Assembly (NCBI RefSeq): GCF_036226365.1
Contig: NZ_CP108462.1
Location: forward strand, 4,462,501-4,526,500
Source of the DNA: Streptomyces sp. NBC_01262
GTDB lineage: Bacteria > Actinomycetota > Actinomycetes > Streptomycetales > Streptomycetaceae
Direction: 5' to 3'
Length of the DNA stretch: 64,000 nt
Position 1 is the stretch's first letter, and every line of letters starts with the position of its first letter. Under the pieces are notes generated by a model that did no database searches, was not told the DNA's origin, and worked only from the letters and a program-made list of their open reading frames with translations. The position numbers and the translations under genes were made by a program. Positions 20,287 through 28,657 of the stretch are shown here, piece after piece.

Positions 20287-20337
20287 CAGCAAAGGTCTGA
20301 CAAAATCCCCACACCAGGGAGGGGATTCTTGATCATG
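20287..20337 (+). promoter_or_regulatory. Conserved leader with RBS-masking hairpin, copy 3
   Basis: AATCCCC (20304-20310) pairs with GGGGATT (20321-20327). CAA (20301-20303) can then pair with the TTG at 20329-20331 past a bulged C, so a possible start codon is inside the stem. Compared with copy 1 the closing pair is A-T instead of G-C, a compensatory change. The leader is nearly identical to copy 2. Confidence 0.62.
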
Positions 20338-21720
20338 CACATTCAGACGCGCGCAGCCGCCACCCGTGCGGCCACGCTCGCGCTCGCCATCACTGCCGCA
20401 GGCCTCGCGCTGCCCGCGCACACGGCCCACGCCGCAACGGCCACCGTCACCTGCACGACGAACGTGTGGAAGGCGTCGTACTACGCCAACACCACCTTCA
20501 GCGGCACCGCGAAGAAGACCGCCTGTGACACGTCCATCAGCGAGAACTACGGCACCGGCGACCCCGCCGGGGTGACGCTCCCGAAGGACAACTTCGGCGT
20601 CCGCTGGACCCTCACACGAAACTTCGGATCCGGCGGCCCGTTCTCCTTCGCCGCCTCCGCCCAGGACGGCATCCGCGTCTACCTCGACGGCACCCGCAAG
20701 ATCAACATCTGGAAGGACGTGACCGCAACCCAGAAGAAGACGGTCAATGTCACGATCCCGAAGGGCAAGCACACCCTCCGCGTCGACTTCGCCGCCTTCA
20801 AGGGCAAAGCCAACGTCGCCTTCACCTACAAGCCCCGCACCTCGGCCTCCGTCGACAAGGTCAAGCCGCTGGCCCCCACCGGCCTGAAGGCGACCTACGC
20901 CGACAGCACAGCAAAGCTGACCTGGGCCAAGAACGCCGAACTCGACCTCGCCGGCTACCGCGTCTACCGCAACGGCAAGCTCATCAGCGGCAACACCCCG
21001 TACACCGCACGCGATTACGCCGACAGCCCCGCCGCGACCGGGGCCACCTACACCTACACCGTCGCCGCCGTGGACAAGGCAGGCAACGCCTCCGCCAAGT
21101 CCTCCGGCGCAGCCGTCAAGTCCCTGGACCGGACCGCCCCGGCCGCCCCGTCCGGCGTGCGTGTCGGGTACTCGGAGGTGACTCACGCCTACACCATCGC
21201 GTGGAGCGCCAGCAGCGCCGGCGACCTCGCCGGATACCACGTGATGTTCTACAACAGCGACGGCGACGGCACCTGGTTCTTCGCCGACGATCACGACCAG
21301 GCGCTCACGGGGACGTCCTTCACCGACACCGACCCCCAGGGCGAGGGTCAGTACGCAGTGACCGCCGTCGACAAGACCGGCAACACCTCGGCCCGGTCCG
21401 CCACAGCGGTCGCCGACCCGCAAACCGTACTGCTGACCCCTGTCGGACTGCGCGCGACCAGCAGCAACACCGGCGTCTCGCTGACCTGGACTGGCGACAG
21501 CCTGCGCGGCCCCCACTACAGCGTCTACCGTGCCGTCCCATCCAGCTCCGACACCGACGGTCCGGCCTGGACCAAGATCGCCGAGACCTACGGCGCCCTC
21601 ACGTCCTACACCGACACCACCGGCGACGCCGAGCAGACGTACCTCTACGGCGTCGCCCGCGAGGACGGCGACGGCAACGACAGCGGCCTCGGCAACACGG
21701 TCAGCGGCTCGAAGCAGTAG
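20335..21720 (+). CDS. Secreted PA14-like / Fn3 protein (paralogue 3)
   Basis: The protein has 461 aa. The signal peptide ends THAAT, followed by the shared PA14-like domain (NFGVRWTLTRNFGSGGPF, DGIRVYLDGTRKINIW) and three Fn3 domains (near APTGLKATYA, APAAPSGVRV and TPVGLRATSS). It may start at ATG 20335 or TTG 20329; both are in register with the paralogues. It has the same leader hairpin as the other two. A terminator follows at 21745. It is an extracellular protein of unknown ligand. The three copies flank the whiJ-like triad and lie between the clpB and dnaK heat-shock operons. Confidence 0.82.
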   Translation: MHIQTRAAATRAATLALAITAAGLALPAHTAHAATATVTCTTNVWKASYYANTTFSGTAKKTACDTSISENYGTGDPAGVTLPKDNFGVRWTLTRNFGSGGPFSFAASAQDGIRVYLDGTRKINIWKDVTATQKKTVNVTIPKGKHTLRVDFAAFKGKANVAFTYKPRTSASVDKVKPLAPTGLKATYADSTAKLTWAKNAELDLAGYRVYRNGKLISGNTPYTARDYADSPAATGATYTYTVAAVDKAGNASAKSSGAAVKSLDRTAPAAPSGVRVGYSEVTHAYTIAWSASSAGDLAGYHVMFYNSDGDGTWFFADDHDQALTGTSFTDTDPQGEGQYAVTAVDKTGNTSARSATAVADPQTVLLTPVGLRATSSNTGVSLTWTGDSLRGPHYSVYRAVPSSSDTDGPAWTKIAETYGALTSYTDTTGDAEQTYLYGVAREDGDGNDSGLGNTVSGSKQ

Positions 21721-21744
21721 AGCGGCTCACCGGACCCGGCCCGT

Positions 21745-21802
21745 GGTGAGAAGTTGGAATCCGACCCGCGTATCCACCCGCACAGGATTCCGACTTCTCA
21801 CC
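21745..21802. terminator. Intrinsic terminator after the third PA14-Fn3 gene
   Basis: Bases 21745-21762 and 21785-21802 pair over 18 positions with one mismatch (GGTGAGAAGT... / ...ACTTCTCACC) around a 22-base loop. It separates the convergent Fn3 gene and the DUF397 remnant. Confidence 0.7.
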
Positions 21803-21835
21803 AATCGTCCCCTCCACCCATCCGGCGCCGCCGGA

Positions 21836-22019
21836 TCAGAGGTCGAACTCCCCCGCCCTGACGCCCTTTACGAAAGCGTCCAGCTTCGCTCGCGTGGTGG
21901 TCACGATCTCGCCGGGGCGGTCGAAGGTGGACCAGTCCGTCGGTGCCGGTGGCCACCTCGATGAAGTCGCCATTGCTGCCACCGCTGAACGAGGACTTCC
22001 GCCATACGAGCTGAGCCAT
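21836..22019 (-). pseudogene. DUF397 protein gene broken by a frameshift
   Basis: The first half reads MAQLVWRKSSFSGG...FIEVATGTDGLVHLR in one frame from ATG 22019 (GGAAG upstream). The second half, DRPGEIVTTTRAKLDAFVKG, then VRAGEFDL and a stop at 21836, is in another frame. Aligned to the intact DUF397 at 18527 the break falls near 21930, inside the VHLR/DRPGE junction. It needs one base added or removed. No XRE partner is adjacent, so an orphan copy under no selection is plausible; a sequencing error is possible. Confidence 0.7.
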
Positions 22020-22069
22020 TTCTTCCTCACATGCCGTACATGATGCAAGGAACGGCCATCGACCGCGGG

Positions 22070-22681
22070 TCAACGACCGGCGATGCGGTCCGTGAGCGCC
22101 CATACCCCGGTTGCAGGATTGACCTCGTGTTCCTTGCCCGTCGGCGCCAGTCGGCGCGCCCGGGGTCCGGCCTGCGGAAGGCCGTCAGCGTAGTCCCGGA
22201 AGTCCAGCCGCGCTTTGTCGTAGCCCGGAACGTGCTTCTTCAGATAGGGCAGGAGCGCCCTGTACGTTGCCGCGTGAGCGCTGTGGTCACCGAAGTGCAG
22301 GATCAGCCACAGTTCGAAGCAGGGGTTCGAGACGGCGACCTCGATGCCCTTCCTCCGGGCCTCGACGACGGCCCCGGCGACCTCAAAGTGATCGACGTCG
22401 AAGACACACCAGACCTGGTCGAAGTCCTCCCGGGCTCTATCGCGTTCCCCTGCTGCGTAGTCGATCAGTTGGGAAGGCGAGGATGGCTTGTTCTTGATAC
22501 GGACGGTTACCGCAGGGGTCTCCAGGTGATTCACGAGACCCTGTAGGTAGTCACTCTCCGTCGCTTGTGATCCGCACACCACGAGGAGCCGGTCCCGGCT
22601 GGGCCTGGATCCCGGAGACCGCGAAATATCGGTCTCGAAAGCCGGGCGGCGACGGCCGCTACTCTTCGGTGTCCTCGCCAC
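22070..22681 (-). CDS. RloB-family protein (AbiLii-like, defence)
   Basis: The protein has 203 aa from the GTG at 22681 (GGGAGGG upstream); it overlaps the 3' end of the ATPase gene by 23 bases. RDRLLVVCGSQATESDYL is the first motif of RloB proteins, followed by VWCVFDVDHF (the acidic DxD pair) and AVSNPCFELWLILHF, the family hallmark. The fold is TOPRIM-like, so a nuclease role is expected. The Glu commonly seen after VVC in this motif is Gly here, which may weaken catalysis. With the upstream AAA15-type ATPase it forms a RloA/RloB (AbiL-like) phage-defence pair. Confidence 0.8.
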   Translation of the reverse strand: MARTPKSSGRRRPAFETDISRSPGSRPSRDRLLVVCGSQATESDYLQGLVNHLETPAVTVRIKNKPSSPSQLIDYAAGERDRAREDFDQVWCVFDVDHFEVAGAVVEARRKGIEVAVSNPCFELWLILHFGDHSAHAATYRALLPYLKKHVPGYDKARLDFRDYADGLPQAGPRARRLAPTGKEHEVNPATGVWALTDRIAGR

Positions 22682-23972
22682 GCTGCACCCTCCCCCGCGC
22701 GGCCACAGCTGCCTCGAATCGTTCGTCGTTGAGGAAGGGCACCGCGCCGTAACTGCCGCCCAGATAGCGGCGCTCTCGGTTTTCCTCCTGGCGTGGCTTG
22801 AAGTCGGAGAGCGGGAAGATCGACGTCTCGCCGTTCTCGTCTTTCTCGGCGAACCACACCTGATCCCGCCTGAGGATGTCCTCACCGTCACTGCGACCGA
22901 GCAGGCTCACGTCATGTGTGGTCAGCAGAAGCTGTGCTCCGTGCGGGTTGCTCTCCGGGTGCTGGAACAGCTTGATGAGATGCGCGGTCAACCGTGGATG
23001 CAGGCTGGAGTCGATCTCGTCCACGACCAGAAGCCCGCCACTGGCCAACATGCGAAGCACGGGCGCAGCGTAAGCGAGCAAGGCGCGTGTGCCTTCCGAC
23101 TGGTGCTCGTGGCCGAGCCTGATTTTGCCTGCGCGGCCACGCTGCTCGAACCAGATCCGGGCCGACTTGCTGGTGTCGCCCCGCCCCAGAGACCGCCTGA
23201 TGTTGCGCTCAGCCCTGAGACTGCCGTGCGGCAGCTCATCGTCCTCATCGACCAGAACCCTGGACACGCCGATGTTCTCGATTCCCACGTCTGCCGCACG
23301 GAGCAATTCGATGATCGCCGATGCCTGACCAGGATCCTCCAGGATGCGGACCAGACTGGGACTGACGTAGCGACCAAGCAGCCTGGTGTCCCCGATCGGA
23401 AAGGTCAGGGCGTCGCGGAACCAGTCATAGACCGGCCGTACCACGCTCTGCATGGACCTGGCTGCGACTGAAACGAACAATGCGTTGGGCTCGGTGATGC
23501 TCCAGACAAGGTCAAGCTCACGCTTGGGCATCGTGTCGCCGTACTGGACCTCGTCAGCGGACCGCTGAAAAATCGTCCGCTTACGTCCTTTGGGGTAGCT
23601 GTAGAGCCACTCGTCCAATACTCGATGGTCGTCGATGCTGAAACCGTACGTGTAGCGGATTCCTTCGAGGAGCAGATCCACGACGTACCAGGACGGCTCG
23701 TCAACGCTCTCGTTGTCCAAGAGGAACGGCTCACGGGGGATGCCTTCGTCAGGCTCAGCGTCACGGTGAGACGAACGGACCATACGTGCCATGAACCGGA
23801 GTGCGTCCACGACGTTCGACTTGCCCGCGGCGTTGGCGCCGAACAGCGCGACTACTGGTACCGCCTGCCAGTCCGTGCCCTGGGGACGCTCCGACTCGTA
23901 GACAGGAGTCAGCGGCAGCCGCAGCTCGTCCCTGATCGAACGATGGTTGGCCACGCGGAAGCTCAGCAGCAC
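22659..23972 (-). CDS. AAA15-type ATPase, RloA/AbiLi-like
   Basis: The protein has 437 aa from the GTG at 23972 (AGGGAGG 8 bases upstream); the frame is open to 24044 but that part has no ribosome binding site. It is an SMC/OLD-like ABC ATPase: LLSFRVANHRSIRDE at the N-terminus, Walker A GANAAGKSN (45-53), a signature-like HQSEGTRALLAY, Walker B GGLLVVDEIDSSLHP and switch LLLTTHD. It probably senses infection and controls the RloB effector encoded immediately downstream in overlap. No transposase or other defence genes are adjacent. The known AbiL system of Lactococcus combines the same two families. Confidence 0.82.
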   Translation of the reverse strand: MLLSFRVANHRSIRDELRLPLTPVYESERPQGTDWQAVPVVALFGANAAGKSNVVDALRFMARMVRSSHRDAEPDEGIPREPFLLDNESVDEPSWYVVDLLLEGIRYTYGFSIDDHRVLDEWLYSYPKGRKRTIFQRSADEVQYGDTMPKRELDLVWSITEPNALFVSVAARSMQSVVRPVYDWFRDALTFPIGDTRLLGRYVSPSLVRILEDPGQASAIIELLRAADVGIENIGVSRVLVDEDDELPHGSLRAERNIRRSLGRGDTSKSARIWFEQRGRAGKIRLGHEHQSEGTRALLAYAAPVLRMLASGGLLVVDEIDSSLHPRLTAHLIKLFQHPESNPHGAQLLLTTHDVSLLGRSDGEDILRRDQVWFAEKDENGETSIFPLSDFKPRQEENRERRYLGGSYGAVPFLNDERFEAAVAARGRVQRGEDTEE

Positions 23973-24060
23973 CCGGATCGCCTCCCTGCTCCGGCTAAGT
24001 CCAATTTTGTGCGAGAAACCTGCGCGATCAGCTTCCCAGCCCACTGTACGGGCTGTTTAG

Positions 24061-24098
24061 CAAAACAAACACGCCCGCCACCCATCTGGGTGACGGGC
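24061..24098 (-). terminator. Rho-independent terminator of the dnaK operon
   Basis: On the minus strand, about 20 bases after the hspR stop, a GC-rich hairpin (GCCCGTCACCCA / TGGGTGGCGGGC, one mismatch) is followed by GTGTTTGTTTTG. This is one of the few T-rich terminators in the window and closes dnaK-grpE-dnaJ-hspR. Confidence 0.82.
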
Positions 24099-24119
24099 CT
24101 GTCGCGCACCGCGCGACGG

Positions 24120-24587
24120 TCAGTCCGACGACCGCTTCGGCCGCCACACCACCAGCGCGCTGGTCTGCTGCACGTCCTGGTAGGGGACGAGGTCCCGCCG
24201 GTACGAGGCGTGGACCTGGGCCTCGCGCTGCTGCAGGGCGGCCGCGGCGCCTTCGACGGCGGCGGCCAACTCGGCGACGCGGGCCTGGAGGGCGGCGACC
24301 TGGTTCTCCAGCTCGATGATGCGCTTGATGCCGGCGAGGTTGATGCCCTCATCCTGCGAAAGCCGCTGGACTTCCCGGAGCAGCTGGATGTCGCGGGCGG
24401 AGTAGCGGCGGCCGCGGCCGGCGGTGCGGTCGGGGGAGACCAGGCCGAGGCGGTCGTACTGGCGCAGCGTCTGTGGGTGCAGGCCGGAGAGCTGGGCGGC
24501 CACGGAGATGACGTAGACCGCGGACTCTTCCGTCAGCTCGTACGGGTTGCGGCTGCGGCCGCCGCCTCCGATGCCGTCCATGCTCAT
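24120..24587 (-). CDS. hspR: Heat-shock repressor HspR (MerR family)
   Basis: The protein has 155 aa. The MerR-type winged helix spans about 20-90: YVISVAAQLSGLHPQTLRQY, then DRLGLVSPDR and GRRYSARDIQLLREV. A coiled-coil region (about 95-140) and the C-terminal VVWRPKRSSD follow. HspR represses dnaK, clpB and lon-type genes by binding HAIR sites, with DnaK as co-repressor in Streptomyces. Its gene starts 7 bases after dnaJ and is the last gene of the operon it controls, giving feedback. Two good HAIR sites are in this window (28323 and 13473). Confidence 0.96.
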   Translation of the reverse strand: MSMDGIGGGGRSRNPYELTEESAVYVISVAAQLSGLHPQTLRQYDRLGLVSPDRTAGRGRRYSARDIQLLREVQRLSQDEGINLAGIKRIIELENQVAALQARVAELAAAVEGAAAALQQREAQVHASYRRDLVPYQDVQQTSALVVWRPKRSSD

Positions 24588-24594
24588 GACCTGG

Positions 24595-25767
24595 TCACGC
24601 TCCCTTCGCGGCCTTGAACAGCTCTGCGCGCGGGTCGAATTCCGCCGTGGCCTCGCGGTACGCCTCCAGGGCTTCGAAGGCCTTGCCGTCGCTCACCGGG
24701 GGTACGGCGACCTCGACGGTGACCAGGAGATCGCCCCGGGTGCCGTCCTTGCGCACGGCGCCCTTGCCGCGGGCACGCAGCGTACGCCCGTTGGGGGTGC
24801 CGGGAGGAAGCTTCAGGCGGACCGGGGGGCCGCCGAGGGTCGGGACCTGGATCTCGCCGCCGAGGGCTGCCTCGGTGAAGGAGACGGGGACGGTCACCGT
24901 GAGGTTGTCGCCCTTGCGGCCGAAGACGGGGTGGGCGTCGACGTGGATGAGGACGTAGAGGTCGCCGGACGGGCCGCCGGTCTCGCCGGGGGCGCCCTTG
25001 CCGCGCAGGCGGATCTTCTGGTTGTCCGTCACGCCGGCCGGGATGCGGACCTGCATGGTGCGGGAGGAGCGGGCCCGGCCGCTGCCCTTGCAGACCTCGC
25101 AGGGGTTCTGGGCGATGAGGCCGCGGCCCTTGCAGTCGACGCAGGGGTCGGTGAGCGAGAAGCCTCCGCCGCCGCCGCGCGAGACCTGGCCGGTGCCGAC
25201 GCAGGTGGGGCAGACGCGGGGGGTGCCGTTGGTGTCGCCGGTGCCGGCGCAGGCCTTGCAGGGGGCCTGGCTGGACATCCGCAGCGGGACGGTGGCGCCG
25301 TCCACGGCCTCGGTGAAGCTGAGCGTCACCTCGGTCTCGATGTCCTGGCCACGGCGGGGCGCGGCCCGCCCGGCGCCGCGGTTGAACAGGCCGCCGAAGA
25401 CATCGCCGAGGCCGCCGCCGAAGCCGCCGCCGGCCGGGTTGCCGCCGCCCTGGCCGCCGCCGAAGAGGTCGCCCAGGTCGAAGCCACCGCCGCCGAAGCC
25501 GCCCGGACCGGGCCGGAAGCCGCCGTTGCCGAAGAGGGCGCGGCCCTCGTCGTACTCCTTGCGGCGCTTGGCGTCCGACAGGACGTCGTTCGCCTCGGAG
25601 ATCTCCTTGAAGCGCTCCTCGGCCTTGACGTCGCCCTTGTTGGCGTCCGGGTGGAACTCGCGCGCGAGCTTCCGGTACGCCTTCTTGATCTCGGCGTCGG
25701 TGGCGTCCTTCGGAACGCCGAGGACCTTGTAGAGGTCCTTCTCAAGCAAGTCCCTGCTGATGCTCAT
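24595..25767 (-). CDS. dnaJ: Co-chaperone DnaJ
   Basis: The protein has 390 aa. The J domain (about 10-75) has HPD at 39-41, the motif that stimulates DnaK ATPase. A Gly/Phe-rich linker (about 80-135) follows, then the zinc-binding domain with four CxxCxGxG repeats starting at Cys170 (CKACAGTG), Cys186 (CPTCVGTG), Cys209 (CVDCKGRG) and Cys223 (CEVCKGSG), and the C-terminal substrate-binding domains. It is a type I DnaJ complete in all parts. It lies between grpE (33-base gap) and hspR (7-base gap) in the HspR-controlled operon. Streptomyces genomes often encode a second DnaJ; this is the one linked to dnaK. Confidence 0.96.
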   Translation of the reverse strand: MSISRDLLEKDLYKVLGVPKDATDAEIKKAYRKLAREFHPDANKGDVKAEERFKEISEANDVLSDAKRRKEYDEGRALFGNGGFRPGPGGFGGGGFDLGDLFGGGQGGGNPAGGGFGGGLGDVFGGLFNRGAGRAAPRRGQDIETEVTLSFTEAVDGATVPLRMSSQAPCKACAGTGDTNGTPRVCPTCVGTGQVSRGGGGGFSLTDPCVDCKGRGLIAQNPCEVCKGSGRARSSRTMQVRIPAGVTDNQKIRLRGKGAPGETGGPSGDLYVLIHVDAHPVFGRKGDNLTVTVPVSFTEAALGGEIQVPTLGGPPVRLKLPPGTPNGRTLRARGKGAVRKDGTRGDLLVTVEVAVPPVSDGKAFEALEAYREATAEFDPRAELFKAAKGA

Positions 25768-25800
25768 CCTCGGCGTCCCTCCTTCCGTTCATGTCGTGCT

Positions 25801-26453
25801 TCAGCCCTGTTCAGGGCCACCGTTCTCCTCTTCGGAGATCTCGTCGGCCTTCTGCGCGCCCGGCTGGGGCTCGGCGACCGCGACCCGCGCGGGGCGGATC
25901 GTACGTTCTCCGATGCGATACCCCGGCTGAAGGATCTGCACGCAGGTGGTCTGGGTGACATCCGGCGAGTAACTGTGCATCAGGGCCTCGTGCACCAGCG
26001 GGTCGAAGGGCTCGCCCTCCTTGCCGAACTGCTGCAGGCCCATCTTGGCCGCCACGGTCTCCACCGACTCGCCGACGGACTTGAAGCCGCCGACCAGTTC
26101 GTTGTGGTCGCGGGCGCGGCCGATGTCGTCGAGCACCGGGAGCAGTTCGGTGAGGAGGTTCGCGATGGCGATCTCCCGGACCGCGATGCGGTCCCGCTCC
26201 ACCCGGCGGCGGTAGTTCTGGTACTCGGCCTGGAGCCGCTGGAGGTCCGCGGTGCGCTCGCCGAGCGCGCTGCGGGCCTGGTCCAGGGCGGCCATCAGGC
26301 CGGCTGTCGCGTTTACGTCCCCGGCCGGGGCCGCCGGGCCCGCCTGGTCGGCGGGTCCGGCGGCCTGCGCCGCGTCGTTCTGAACGGAATCTGCGGCATC
26401 GGCAGAGGGGACGTCAGGCTTCTCGTTGTTGTCGAAGCCCGGGGTCTCCTCCG

Positions 26454-26457
<4 letters not shown>
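25801..26457 (-). CDS. grpE: Nucleotide exchange factor GrpE
   Basis: The protein has 218 aa. An acidic disordered N-terminus (1-60) is followed by a long helix (QARSALGERTADLQRLQAEY, then QNYRRRVERDR), the four-helix bundle and the beta-wing domain with MHSYSPDVTQTTCVQILQPG and a later R-x-R-x-A-R-V-A-V strand. It releases ADP from DnaK. The GTG start overlaps the dnaK stop by 4 bases (GTGA), so translation is coupled. It is the second gene of dnaK-grpE-dnaJ-hspR. Confidence 0.95.
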
Positions 26458-28304
<1,847 letters not shown>

Positions 28305-28322
28305 TTTGGAATCCTCCAGCGA

Positions 28323-28343
28323 CTTGAGTGGAACTGACTCAAG
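28323..28343. promoter_or_regulatory. Perfect HAIR operator of the dnaK operon
   Basis: CTTGAGT-GGAACTG-ACTCAAG matches the HspR consensus in all 14 arm positions. It overlaps the expected transcript start of dnaK. On the minus strand a TTGACA at about 28371-28366 could be the -35 of a vegetative promoter. Confidence 0.95.
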
Positions 28344-28375
28344 GGTGCATCACCGGCCCGGCCGATGTCAAAAGG

Positions 28376-28396
28376 CATGAGCGGACCTGGCTCAAC
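28376..28396. promoter_or_regulatory. Second, weaker HAIR-like site upstream of dnaK
   Basis: CATGAGC-GGACCTG-GCTCAAC keeps the 7-7-7 layout and 10 of 14 arm bases of the HspR consensus. Several HAIR copies are known upstream of dnaK in Streptomyces. It lies 33 bases beyond the perfect site, consistent with cooperative binding. Confidence 0.6.
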
Positions 28397-28657
28397 CTTC
28401 TGTCGCGTAAGGCGCGCATAAGGGCCTTAGCGGCAGGTCAGGGGTAGGTTGTGGGCAGGCGTTCCGCATGGCGGAACGGATGGGCACAACCGGCCCGCAC
28501 CCGGCCAGGGGCCCTGACCGCGACGGCGCGACCCCGCAGGGCGACGCAGATCACCGGCCAGGCTGCTTCTGACCACCCACCGAAGGCGATAATCTCAGGA
28601 AGACCACACAAGTTACCGATAAGTAAGAACCGCTCTCGCAGGTCCGAGGAGCCCGGA

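Larger units (their letters stand above)
28305..28657. promoter_or_regulatory. Divergent region between dnaK and the EtfD-like gene
   Basis: These 353 bases carry the two HAIR sites, a 19-bp palindrome at 28460-28478 (CGTTCCGC-ATG-GCGGAACG) that may be a repressor site for the plus-strand gene, and a GATAAT hexamer at 28588-28593 that could be its -10. I see no gene. Confidence 0.55.
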
